This document shows positions 36,820-45,727 of a stretch of 64,000 nt of DNA, piece after piece. Origin of the DNA: Psychrobacter immobilis (GTDB lineage Bacteria; Pseudomonadota; Gammaproteobacteria; Pseudomonadales; Moraxellaceae); the NCBI RefSeq assembly GCF_904846285.1, contig NZ_CAJHAD010000019.1:1-64000 (forward strand), written 5' to 3'. The notes under the pieces are model-generated. The model had not been told where the DNA came from and made no database searches. It saw nothing but the letters and a program-made list of their open reading frames with translations. The stretch's first letter is position 1. The number at the start of each line of letters is the position of its first letter. Position numbers and translations under genes: made by a program.

Positions 36820-38466
36820 ATGAATAATCAAAACAACAATCAAGATAATGCCAAACCTGTCGGTCTCTTTGCCGATGAAGCCTATGAGCCAACACCCGAC
36901 TTAGAAAACGATTCAAAGCATACTAATACAGAGCTATCGTTGAATAAACAGACATTGGAAAAACAAGTATCAGATGAGCAAGCGCTACCTGTTAATACTG
37001 CCTCTAAAAAAACCATTGCCAGTGGCGAAGCACTCAAATTAGCGGTCGTTGGTCATACCAATACGGGTAAAACATCACTATTACGCACCTTACTACGTGA
37101 TGTTTATTTTGGGGAAGTAAAAAACGAAGCAGCGACCACCCGACATGTAGAGCAAGCAAAATTGACCGACAGCCAAACGGGCGAAGTATTGGTGGTGCTT
37201 TATGACACACCAGGTTTAGAAGATGCTTCAGGGTTAATGGATTGGCTAGAAGACAACACTGCCAGTCGCCGTGATGGTATTGAGCGTTTGCAGCAGTTTT
37301 TGGTGGCAGATATCGCGCGAGGTAGTGAAAGTGAAAGTAATGTGTCGAACGATTATGACTATAGCCAAGAAGCCAAAGTAATCCGTCAGCTGCTGGCAAG
37401 TGATATGGCTATATATGTTGTTGATGCGCGTGAGCCAGTATTGGGTAAGTATAAAGATGAGCTGGCCATTTTATCTTGGGCAGCGATACCTGTGATGCCA
37501 GTATTTAATTTCACGGATAGTCAGGACGCCAATATCGACGAATGGCAAACGATGCTAGCAAGACGCAATTTGCACATCTCAACACGTTTTGACTCAGTGG
37601 CTTTTGAGTTCGAAGATGAAATGCGTCTATGGCAAAATTTAGCCACCATGCTTACCCACTCTGAGATGCTTGAGCAGTTGATGCTGCGACGCACTGAAAA
37701 CTGGGCACAGCTATATGATGAGGCCAATATTATCATCGCTGATTTTTTATTAAATGTGGCGGCTTTCGTTCGTGAAATTACTGAAGATGATGACCCAATG
37801 CCAGTGCTCGAGCAAATGCAAGAAGCGGTCAGACAGAGTGAACGGGCAATGCAGCACAATCTGCTTAACTTATATAAATTTTATGATAACGCCGTGGCAG
37901 CAACGCCGCTTGAGTTACAAGCTTATCAGCAAGACCCTTTTGACCCTGAACTGCTCAAAAGCTATGGTATTCGCACGACATCGGGTGCAGCAGCGGGCGC
38001 ATTATTAGGCTTGGGCATTGATGCGGCAGCACTGGGTACTACTTTAGGTTTGGGCGCGGCCATTGGCGGTATCGCAGGCGGGCTATTATCGAATACCAGT
38101 AGTATCGCTGATAGAATCACTGGGGTAAAACGTTTGTATATCGACCCTGCTACCCTAACCTTGCTCGCCACGCGAGCGATAGATTTACTCACCGCCCTGC
38201 GTCATCGTGGTCATGCGGCAACAGATGCCACCCAACTGATATATAGCGCCGCAAAAAATGATGCTGAAATGTCAAATAACGACAATGAAGATAATGTCGT
38301 GACGCCATGGCCGCCACATAAATTACCAAGTGAGCTTAAAAAAGCTCGCGGCAAACCGCAGTGGTCGTCGCTTAGTAGCGGTAAGTCCGAACAGGCTCAG
38401 CTACTGCGTACAGATATGGCATGGTCGCTGGCAAGTAAATTACAATTATATAAGCCTGAGCATTAA
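36820..38466 (+). CDS. GTPase with DUF3482 domain
   Basis: A 548-residue GTP-binding protein. After a disordered start the G domain begins near residue 70: G1 VVGHTNTGKTSLLRTLL near 77, a switch region with EAATTRHVEQ, G3 LYDTPGLED, and NFTD as the likely G4. The second half is the DUF3482 region, which includes a Gly/Ala-rich hydrophobic segment (SGAAAGALLGLGIDAAALGT, then GLGAAIGGIAGGLL) that may insert into the membrane. It is cotranscribed with the DUF2868 gene. The cellular process is unknown. Confidence 0.87.
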   Translation: MNNQNNNQDNAKPVGLFADEAYEPTPDLENDSKHTNTELSLNKQTLEKQVSDEQALPVNTASKKTIASGEALKLAVVGHTNTGKTSLLRTLLRDVYFGEVKNEAATTRHVEQAKLTDSQTGEVLVVLYDTPGLEDASGLMDWLEDNTASRRDGIERLQQFLVADIARGSESESNVSNDYDYSQEAKVIRQLLASDMAIYVVDAREPVLGKYKDELAILSWAAIPVMPVFNFTDSQDANIDEWQTMLARRNLHISTRFDSVAFEFEDEMRLWQNLATMLTHSEMLEQLMLRRTENWAQLYDEANIIIADFLLNVAAFVREITEDDDPMPVLEQMQEAVRQSERAMQHNLLNLYKFYDNAVAATPLELQAYQQDPFDPELLKSYGIRTTSGAAAGALLGLGIDAAALGTTLGLGAAIGGIAGGLLSNTSSIADRITGVKRLYIDPATLTLLATRAIDLLTALRHRGHAATDATQLIYSAAKNDAEMSNNDNEDNVVTPWPPHKLPSELKKARGKPQWSSLSSGKSEQAQLLRTDMAWSLASKLQLYKPEH

Positions 38467-38497
38467 CAGTCGATTTATTATATTTTTCAAATAACCT

Positions 38498-39532
38498 TTA
38501 CGATGATGGGCGTAATAGCATACTTAATGCTTCAGTACCGCGTACGTCTGTTTGCTGCAAGTAGATTGGATACAGTGGATAATTGGTAAACGTGTTTTCA
38601 ATATCCTGCAGCAATTGCTGTTGCCGCTCGGCACGAAGACGCCAAAAATCATCTGACTGCGCGGTTGCTATCAGCTGATTGATGACTACCGCGGCTGGTT
38701 TGAGTTTACTCTCTTCCAGTTGTTCGATAGCGCGTTTGGTTTCTGCTAATGGCAATACGTCGGCAGTCATCACTAAAACAATCGCTGTCTTTGTACGGTC
38801 ATGGAGTAATGTTCCTGCTTGTCGAAACAGCTGTTTACGTTTTTCTAGAACTGCTACCGCTTGCTCCCAGCGGTCAGGCTTTTTTGCTGCAAACGGATTG
38901 GATATATCATGTTTCTGATTGCTGCTCTGATTTTTATCTCTTTGGTTATGGCTGTCTAAATGGTTTGCTACTGAGCGTAATTTTGCCTGTCGCCGTTGCT
39001 GTGCTAGCAGCCCATCTGTCCACGCGCCCATCATCTCTGGCAATACGAGTAAGCGCAATGTATGCCCAGTTGGTGCGGTATCAAATATGATATGTTCATA
39101 ATTGGCATCTGCAGCCGTGATTAAATGCTGACACATAGATTCGAGCATAGCCGCTTCTTGTGCGCCAGGTGCCGACTTTGATAGTCGCAGGTGCTCACGG
39201 ATTTTGGGCATCATATCTGGATTGGCATAAGATTTAATGGTGGATTCAACTTGAGCAAAATGCGCATCAACGATGACATCGGGGTTGAGCTCAATTGCAT
39301 CAAGATACGGCGTGATGGCAGTTTTTTCGTTATTGAGCCGTATATTTAACACATCACCCAAGCTATGCGCTGGATCGGTTGAGACAATCAAGGTCTTTTT
39401 TTGCTGGCTCGCATAATAACTGGCCAGTGCCGCGGCAGTCGTGGTTTTACCGACTCCGCCTTTGCCGCCAATAAATATGATAGGTTGCGTCGATAGTTGG
39501 TCTACTAATCCATGTAGAGGATGTAATGCCAT
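38498..39532 (-). CDS. ArsA/GET3-family ATPase
   Basis: A 344-residue deviant-Walker P-loop ATPase of the ArsA/TRC40 family. The signature P-loop GGKGGVGKTT is at 22-31, switch 1 is STDPAHSLGDVL, and IIFDTAPTGHTLRLLVLPEM is switch 2 with the adjacent helix. A Ser/Asn-rich insertion lies near 195-215. It has one ATPase domain, unlike the duplicated classical ArsA, and there are no ars genes nearby. It is the third gene of a minus-strand group after cstA and a small Cys-tailed protein, so a role in maturing or regulating that transporter is more likely than arsenite export. Confidence 0.85.
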   Translation of the reverse strand: MALHPLHGLVDQLSTQPIIFIGGKGGVGKTTTAAALASYYASQQKKTLIVSTDPAHSLGDVLNIRLNNEKTAITPYLDAIELNPDVIVDAHFAQVESTIKSYANPDMMPKIREHLRLSKSAPGAQEAAMLESMCQHLITAADANYEHIIFDTAPTGHTLRLLVLPEMMGAWTDGLLAQQRRQAKLRSVANHLDSHNQRDKNQSSNQKHDISNPFAAKKPDRWEQAVAVLEKRKQLFRQAGTLLHDRTKTAIVLVMTADVLPLAETKRAIEQLEESKLKPAAVVINQLIATAQSDDFWRLRAERQQQLLQDIENTFTNYPLYPIYLQQTDVRGTEALSMLLRPSS

Positions 39533-39603
39533 ATTGGTATCTCAATTTTAATTCACATGACTTTTAATCATTTATCTTTTATCATTTTTTTCTATAAAGC
39601 GTA

Positions 39604-39918
39604 CTAACAGCAACCGATGTGGTCAAAGGGGCATTTATCCATACCCATGCGTGTATGCCATTCATGGAAGTTTTCTAAAAATAGAGGCTGTAACTCTAAG
39701 GTATAAAAGCTGGCGGGATTATCAATGCCTAGACTCTCTGCAAACATCAGCAGCATAAAGAAATCTTCTTCATCACGTGCCGCGCGTGCCATCGTCTGGC
39801 GATAAGGGGCATGATAAAACTCATTTAATCCTGCCGCAAAACGTTGCCACCATGGTGCTTTGTCTTCTAATTGCTTTGTCTTGCCTTCTAGCTCTTTTGG
39901 TATCGGGTTATCTTCCAT
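39604..39918 (-). CDS. small protein with C-terminal Cys-Cys (cory-CC-star type)
   Basis: A 104-residue soluble protein that I match from memory to the family named cory-CC-star. It has an aromatic-rich segment (WWQRFAAGLNEFYHAPYRQT), EEDFFMLLMFAESLGIDNPA and a Cys-containing end: C96 in MDKCPFDH and the terminal pair C103-C104. E. coli CstA and BtsT work with small proteins (YbdD, YjiX) that also end in Cys-Cys; this protein lies between cstA and the ArsA-like ATPase gene and may be the functional counterpart. That equivalence is my inference. Confidence 0.75.
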   Translation of the reverse strand: MEDNPIPKELEGKTKQLEDKAPWWQRFAAGLNEFYHAPYRQTMARAARDEEDFFMLLMFAESLGIDNPASFYTLELQPLFLENFHEWHTRMGMDKCPFDHIGCC

Positions 39919-39984
39919 GATTTACTCACTTCTGCTTATTTCTTACCATCTATCATGCCTATCTCTATGATGCCTATCTCATAC

Positions 39985-40018
39985 AAAAAACGCCAGCAAT
40001 TGCTGCTAGCGCTTTTTA
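39985..40018. terminator. hairpin between cstA and the CC-tailed gene
   Basis: CGCCAGCA pairs imperfectly with TGCTGCTAGCG, flanked by A-runs and T-runs on both sides. On the minus strand it would end or attenuate the cstA transcript. Confidence 0.65.
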
Positions 40019-40053
40019 TTGATACAAGTGTATATGATAGCTTTTAATCTCAA

Positions 40054-41733
40054 TTAGGAATCCGTTTTACCTTTATGTAATGTCCATTCTTTACGCAGTA
40101 CAGATAGACTCTCGAACGTTACTAGAATCGTTGCGATCAAGATAATAATGTCCATAATGATAAGCAGCCAATTGCCATCTGTAAAAAAGGTTTTTAGCTG
40201 AATCAATAAGGCAAAGACAGTCATAACGAGCAAGAATGACAAGGGTGCTAAGGTGTACCAAACTGGCTTACCTTTACGTAATAATATAATCGTGACAATC
40301 ATGAGGGTTAAAGCCGCCATGAGCTGATTGGTAGTACCAAATAATGGCCAGATAATCATGCCACCTGCACCATCAATACCACCGGCGCCAAATGCTAATA
40401 ATAGACAGCTGCCGACGGCAAGAAAAGTAGCTACGACACTCTTACTTAGCACTGGAATATTATAAAACTCACCAAACTCTTGGAAGATATAACGTTGTAA
40501 ACGGACGCCAGTATCCATCGTGGTGCCGGCAAATAAGGCGGCCATGACAGTCAGCATCGTTTGTGAAAGTACCATATCGATACCAACGCCTGCATTTAAT
40601 ATGGTCGCACCACCATCAATAAAGGCACCGATAGAACCGTCGCCAAATTTTTGATAAACCGCTTGCCAATCGCCGAGTGTCGCAAAACCTGCGGTCGCAG
40701 CAAGAATGGCACCCAACGCGAGCATGCCTTCACCCATAGCACCAAAATAACCAACAAAGCGCACATCGCCTTCTTTATCAATCTGCTTAGAAGTCGTCCC
40801 GGTCGCCACTAAGCCATGGAATCCTGAGATAGCCCCACAAGCAATAGTAACGAACAATAATGGCATTAATGAAGGCGTACCGATGGGCAAATCGTGATTA
40901 ATCGCTGGCGCGACAATGTTTGGCGTCGCAATAAATACGGCTGCATACAATAAAATCAAACCAACAAATAATTGTAGCCCATTAATATAATCGCGCGGCT
41001 GCAGTAGCATCCATACTGGTAATAATGAGGCAATCGCGGCATAGGCAAATAAGATAATAATCCATATGGCGTTATCAGGTAGTCCCATAAAGGTCTCTGG
41101 TAACACGACTGGGAACATGGGACCGAGATAGATCAGTCCATATAAAGCGACGACGCCAATGATGGATACCCAAACCAGATTCATCTTATAACGATAAATA
41201 CACTGACCGATAATAAAGGCCACAACCAATGCGCCCCAGACAGGTAACACAGAAGACGGCGTTTTTATCATCATATTGGCAATAGCGACGCCAAATACCG
41301 CGTTCACCATTAATAATAATAGAAAAATAACCACCATCATTAAGCTACGCACACGTGTGCCCATGACGGTACCAGCAATCGAGCCAATAGATTGACCTTT
41401 ATTGCGCATACTGGCCCAAATGGCTGACATATCATGTACGCCTGCCATAAAAATGGTGCCTAAAACTACCCAAATAATGGCGGGCACCCAGCCCCAAATA
41501 ACCGCAATCGCAGGACCGATAATTGGTGCCGCTCCTGCTACAGAGGTAAAATGATGCCCCCACAATACATATTTATTGGTGGGAATATAATCTACCCCAT
41601 CTTTCATCGTATGGGCTGGCGTGGGACGACTGTTATCCAAGGCCAAAATCTTAGTGGCGATAAATTTTGAGTAAAATAGATAACCGCAAAGCATTGCGGC
41701 CACACCAACCACCAGTACAATAGCACTATTCAT
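40054..41733 (-). CDS. cstA: carbon starvation protein A (CstA-family transporter)
   Basis: A 559-residue inner-membrane transporter of the CstA family, whose E. coli members take up pyruvate and possibly peptides. About 15 hydrophobic helices are visible. The family core includes VLWGHHFTSVAGAAPIIGPA, VHDMSAIWASMRNKGQSIG, ACGAISGFHGLVATGTTSKQ and FGTTNQLMAALTLMIV. It is shorter than E. coli CstA (about 700). The E. coli partner YbdD is not present; a different CC-ended small protein and an ArsA-like ATPase follow instead. A hairpin in the upstream 231-bp region separates it from a divergent hypothetical gene. Confidence 0.93.
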   Translation of the reverse strand: MNSAIVLVVGVAAMLCGYLFYSKFIATKILALDNSRPTPAHTMKDGVDYIPTNKYVLWGHHFTSVAGAAPIIGPAIAVIWGWVPAIIWVVLGTIFMAGVHDMSAIWASMRNKGQSIGSIAGTVMGTRVRSLMMVVIFLLLLMVNAVFGVAIANMMIKTPSSVLPVWGALVVAFIIGQCIYRYKMNLVWVSIIGVVALYGLIYLGPMFPVVLPETFMGLPDNAIWIIILFAYAAIASLLPVWMLLQPRDYINGLQLFVGLILLYAAVFIATPNIVAPAINHDLPIGTPSLMPLLFVTIACGAISGFHGLVATGTTSKQIDKEGDVRFVGYFGAMGEGMLALGAILAATAGFATLGDWQAVYQKFGDGSIGAFIDGGATILNAGVGIDMVLSQTMLTVMAALFAGTTMDTGVRLQRYIFQEFGEFYNIPVLSKSVVATFLAVGSCLLLAFGAGGIDGAGGMIIWPLFGTTNQLMAALTLMIVTIILLRKGKPVWYTLAPLSFLLVMTVFALLIQLKTFFTDGNWLLIIMDIIILIATILVTFESLSVLRKEWTLHKGKTDS

Positions 41734-41819
41734 CTTATCTCTCCCTAGACAAGTATTAGATAGCCTTATAAGTTCAAGCTTTTTAAATCAAAATCTTAAA
41801 AATATGCTAGATTAGTGAG

Positions 41820-41846
41820 CAGTGAGTGACTCGGCTCACTGTTTTT
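41820..41846 (+). terminator. hairpin with T-run ahead of the hypothetical gene at 42065
   Basis: CAGTGAG (41820-41826) and CTCACTG (41835-41841) form a stem followed by TTTTT, in the space between divergent genes and pointing to the right. With no gene ending here, it is either a leader attenuator or a stray terminator. Confidence 0.6.
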
Positions 41847-42064
41847 CGAGAAACAGTTGTTAAGAAAACAGCTATTAAGGAAATAACAGCACATCTTCTT
41901 ATCATTAACGGCTAACAAAGCATCGCATTTTAAGATTCAGACACCTGGCTAATTAGCCATGAAGGATGATGAGTCTTTACTTATTCTGTGGTTTAAATAG
42001 TAACTTATTTAACAGTGAATGTAACGTTGGTGAAACATTAAAAACAATAAATACAGGGATTAAA

Positions 42065-42733
42065 ATGACACATTATTTTGGATTCGTACCTTCAGATGAA
42101 TTGAAAGCATTGATTATTGAGGCAGAACAAGTCGTTGAATCAAACGACAAAACAGATTATTACCCATATCGTGACGCCCTGACCCATCAAACGGCGCGCG
42201 ACCTTACGGATAAATTATTGGTTGGACTGGTAGATATTATTCCAAATCCTGAGCGCCAAGCCTCTATGCGTAAAATCGTTGGTACGATTGAACGGGCGAC
42301 GGATACCCTACTTAATATTCTATTGGGTAAAGAAAACAACGAAGAAGTGATGCCAAGCTTTCATTTTTTAAGGGATCAAGCGACCTTTATTGATAATGAA
42401 GGTGTGAAGCGTATCGGTTTTAAATTGTCAGATGCAGATGCTAAAATCATTGATGACGGTTTTGCGGCAATTACACCCGAACACGTTGATAGAGTGGCAT
42501 TTAAAAAGGCACTTGAGACTGTAAATGAAGAGACTTTAACGCATTTTATCAGTCGCTACTCTGAAACGTTGAAACTTGGCATGATTAAACGCAAATCTGT
42601 GCCAATGGCAAAGGCAGCTATCGATAAAGGTATGAGCATGGCATTAAACAAACTGCTACCTGATCTACCTGATGCATCATTAAACCGTTTGGCGAATTAT
42701 TACCGTCCTTTTATCGTAAAAAAGCCTGAATAA
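42065..42733 (+). CDS. hypothetical protein
   Basis: A 222-residue cytoplasmic protein that I do not recognise. The start at MTHYFGFVPSDELK is chosen because AGGGA (42055-42059) is 5 bp upstream; the frame is open 99 bases earlier but starts less plausibly. It is largely helical and rich in charged residues, with no membrane segment, no Cys clusters and no nucleotide-binding motif. Its promoter region contains a terminator-like hairpin at 41820-41846. It precedes the purine salvage gene by 90 bp. Confidence 0.65.
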   Translation: MTHYFGFVPSDELKALIIEAEQVVESNDKTDYYPYRDALTHQTARDLTDKLLVGLVDIIPNPERQASMRKIVGTIERATDTLLNILLGKENNEEVMPSFHFLRDQATFIDNEGVKRIGFKLSDADAKIIDDGFAAITPEHVDRVAFKKALETVNEETLTHFISRYSETLKLGMIKRKSVPMAKAAIDKGMSMALNKLLPDLPDASLNRLANYYRPFIVKKPE

Positions 42734-42823
42734 CGAATATTATGTTTTTATTAAGACTGTAGTGTTGGGCAAATTTGCTAAAATTTGCTAAAATAGGCGG
42801 CACTTTTATCAAAGGCGCAACTC

Positions 42824-43387
42824 ATGACCCAAATTAGTAATCAAGAAATCGAAAAAACCCTGCGCAACTCAGAGTGCCTAATCAGCAGTATCGAAGTAGC
42901 CGCTGCTTATGAGCGCCTTGCCGCCCAACTCAACTTGCATTATGCCGGTTTAAACCCAATTGTTATGGTCGTTATGAACGGTGGACTTATCCCAGCCGGT
43001 CAGTTACTGACGCATCTGACTTTTTACCATCGCATGCATTATATCCATGCGTCACGCTATCGTGATAACGCCGGTACCAATGAGCTTGATTGGAAATTCA
43101 AACCTGATGTGAGCATTGAAGGCGAACACGTCTTATTGATTGATGATATTTTTGACGAAGGTATCACCCTAAAAGCCATCGTTGAAGAATTGGGTAAAGA
43201 AAATCCGTTATCTATTGAGTCTTGTGTGTTGCTAAATAAAGAGCACGATCGCAAGGTTGCAGACTTTGATGTTGATTTCGTTGGTATCAATGTCGCAGAC
43301 CGTTATGTCTATGGCTGTGGTATGGATTTCCATGGTTACTTGCGCCATTTGCCTGGTATCTATGCTATTAAAGAAGACAAAATGTAA
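42824..43387 (+). CDS. hpt: hypoxanthine-guanine phosphoribosyltransferase
   Basis: Salvages hypoxanthine or guanine with PRPP to IMP or GMP. It is a 187-residue PRTase-fold protein. The PRPP-binding motif VLLIDDIFDEGITL is clear, and the PPi-loop region is VVMNGGLIPAGQLL. The base-binding region near VDFVGINVADRYVYGCGMDF is typical of HGPRTs. The upstream sequence has AAATTTGCTA repeated in tandem near 42773-42795. A terminator follows directly. Confidence 0.9.
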   Translation: MTQISNQEIEKTLRNSECLISSIEVAAAYERLAAQLNLHYAGLNPIVMVVMNGGLIPAGQLLTHLTFYHRMHYIHASRYRDNAGTNELDWKFKPDVSIEGEHVLLIDDIFDEGITLKAIVEELGKENPLSIESCVLLNKEHDRKVADFDVDFVGINVADRYVYGCGMDFHGYLRHLPGIYAIKEDKM

Positions 43388-43405
43388 ATCTGAAAATTCA
43401 AGTTT

Positions 43406-43435
43406 AAAAAAGCATCCAAATCGGATGCTTTTTTT
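43406..43435. terminator. bidirectional terminator between hpt and recD
   Basis: AAAAAAGCATCC and GGATGCTTTTTTT form a strong hairpin with A- and T-runs, which serves both converging genes. Confidence 0.9.
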
Positions 43436-43501
43436 ACGCTATTTTTTCACCTTTTTATAACATTCAACGAACTGATAATCTTAAAAGGTAGAATCAACCG
43501 C

Positions 43502-45727
43502 CTACTCTAGCAGTTTTTCAAACTGTAAGCTTAGTCCAGTTTGACGCATCGTTGGTGTTGATAATGCAGAGGTCAATGCCGAGGCGGTGCTAAAAATAGA
43601 AACTTGTTTTTTAGCGCGTGTGACAGCCGTATAAATTAACTCTTGGCTTAATAAGCGTGCATTATTATCATCGAAGCTAATCGCTACATGGTCAAATTCC
43701 GACCCTTGGGATTTATGAATGGTCATCGCATACGCAGTCGCAATCATCTCATCACTTAGCATATTGATATTAACACCCTGCTTTTTGTTCTCAAAAAATA
43801 CCTGTAGTCGCCCCTTTTCTACTTGCAGACAGATACCGATATCACCGTTAAATAGCCCTAGCTCATAATTATTTTGCAATACCATGACTGGACGACCGTG
43901 ATACCAAGGTGATTTGGAAAGTGGTAGCTTTAACTGAGTCTTATGCTGCTCGCTCAGATAATTATTGATGTAATGGTCACCGCAGCGGCCATGATGCCCA
44001 GCCGTTAAAACTCGAAAACGATTAAGTAGCTCTATAAGCTCACCAAACTCAGTAAGATATTCTTTAGTTGGTATGGATTTCGCTATTTTGATCTTAGTTA
44101 GTGTTTTTTTCGTTTGGATGAAGTATTCAAGGTAATTATTTGATAGTGTTTTGAGAAATTTATAATTACTTAGGCTATTTTCTATCTTATTATTAATTCT
44201 GCTGCTGTTAGTTTCTTCATTATTGCCCGCTGTCAGATGATAAAAACTTAATGCGTCATCCTTTTGAAGAAGCTGCCAAACAGCGTCCATATTTTCGCTG
44301 CGGTTTTGACTCTTATCTGTTTGATTAATCAGTTTAGCAAGCTTACCAATGCCTGAGTCCTCTTTAAACCGGCGGCTGGCAATTAAACGTTGGTGCACGT
44401 CTTGTAGCGCCTCTATACAGCACAGATCTGCCAATACAGCCCCCGCATCGACCGCTGCTAGCTGATTGGCGTCACCAAGTAGTATCAGCCGCGCATTGGG
44501 TTTTATGGCGCTCACTAGATGATTAGCGAGCTCTACACCAAGCATCGAAGCTTCATCAACGATGACGATATCTTCACTGAGTGGATTATCCTCATAATAG
44601 CGCGGGCGCCCGCCCTGCCCAATGCCGAGCAAGCGATGTATGGTCTTCGCCTCTGGCAGTTGCATAGAGACACCTGCTTGCTGTATGGCATTCTGCAACG
44701 ACTCTTGCATACGTTGCGCCGCCTTCCCCGTCGGAGCCGCTAATGCTAAATTGGCTTTTGACTCACTACCCTGCTCGTCTGCCGCTTGTTCTTGCTGTAA
44801 TGCCATGACTAACTGGGCAACGGTAAAGGTCTTGCCGGTCCCTGGCCCGCCAGTGATAATACTAAATGCCGAGCGATTGGCCATATGGATAGCATCTTGC
44901 TGCTCATCAATTAACGACGAACTTAGTTTAATCGGTAGCTCAATAAGGCTTTGATTTTTAATACGCAACACATGCTGCGCCAGAGCGAATTCTGCTTGCC
45001 AAGTACGATGCAGCCATAAGGTTATTTTTATAGATCGATTGTTTAAGTCCTCGTTTATTTGAAAGACAATGGGACTGGTAATATCGTTTTTATCTTTGGT
45101 GTTGTTATTAAAAAGTGGGTGTTTATTTAATAACCCACTGAAACTACTTAGGCTATTTTCTTTCGAGTCAGTACTACTAGCTGTACCTTTTAGCGAATGG
45201 TAAAGCTTCACGCAAGCTTTTCGGCGCTGCTCTAATATGCGTTTGTCATAGGCTGACAGTATGGATTGACGCATCGCTGTCTCCCATAATGACTCATCTT
45301 CTAGCAACTCTGCAGCCGATATTTCTGCCATATTTGTGTTGGTGAATGCCGACCACAGTGGCTGTACTAAAGGTTGTAATAGCTGTTGCTGCCAAGCAAA
45401 TAGCCCATTATCGGCATTCATAGCCTCACCGCTTGCGACGTTATCAAAAGCATCAAGCACTAGGACGGTATGCCCTTCCTCTAAACGCTGCACCAGCACT
45501 TCAAATAGCGTCTCAAACAACCAATCTTGCATATCACCCGACTTGTCAGAGCTATTGGGTAGTAGCTGACTTTGATAGGCAGTCTGCGTTTGTGCGCGGC
45601 GCTGCAATAAGTACTGGCTAATCGTCGTCGCCCAACTATTGCCAGCGTCATCACCGACAGTATTTTTAGCACTACTGGTTGCTTTTGCTGGCCTGCTCAC
45701 GCTGTTTATACTTTTAGCATCGCTCAT
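43502..45727 (-). CDS. recD: exonuclease V alpha subunit, RecD helicase
   Basis: The 5'-3' helicase subunit of RecBCD, which resects double-strand breaks. It has 741 residues, against about 608 in E. coli. Walker A is ITGGPGTGKTFTVAQL near 292, motif II is VDEASMLGVELANHL, motif III ILLGDANQLAAVDAGAVLAD, and the C-terminal helicase motif is AMTIHKSQGSEFDHV followed by YTAVTRAKKQV. The extra length comes from low-complexity inserts near 185-215 and 505-545, each holding the peptide NSLS encoded by the same 11-mer. It is the last gene of recC-recB-recD, 45 bp after recB. Confidence 0.95.
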   Translation of the reverse strand: MSDAKSINSVSRPAKATSSAKNTVGDDAGNSWATTISQYLLQRRAQTQTAYQSQLLPNSSDKSGDMQDWLFETLFEVLVQRLEEGHTVLVLDAFDNVASGEAMNADNGLFAWQQQLLQPLVQPLWSAFTNTNMAEISAAELLEDESLWETAMRQSILSAYDKRILEQRRKACVKLYHSLKGTASSTDSKENSLSSFSGLLNKHPLFNNNTKDKNDITSPIVFQINEDLNNRSIKITLWLHRTWQAEFALAQHVLRIKNQSLIELPIKLSSSLIDEQQDAIHMANRSAFSIITGGPGTGKTFTVAQLVMALQQEQAADEQGSESKANLALAAPTGKAAQRMQESLQNAIQQAGVSMQLPEAKTIHRLLGIGQGGRPRYYEDNPLSEDIVIVDEASMLGVELANHLVSAIKPNARLILLGDANQLAAVDAGAVLADLCCIEALQDVHQRLIASRRFKEDSGIGKLAKLINQTDKSQNRSENMDAVWQLLQKDDALSFYHLTAGNNEETNSSRINNKIENSLSNYKFLKTLSNNYLEYFIQTKKTLTKIKIAKSIPTKEYLTEFGELIELLNRFRVLTAGHHGRCGDHYINNYLSEQHKTQLKLPLSKSPWYHGRPVMVLQNNYELGLFNGDIGICLQVEKGRLQVFFENKKQGVNINMLSDEMIATAYAMTIHKSQGSEFDHVAISFDDNNARLLSQELIYTAVTRAKKQVSIFSTASALTSALSTPTMRQTGLSLQFEKLLE

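Noticed and set aside
38498..39532. Arsenite efflux ATPase (arsA) as the function
   Set aside because: Only one ATPase domain and no arsB, arsC, arsD or arsR nearby; context is cstA.
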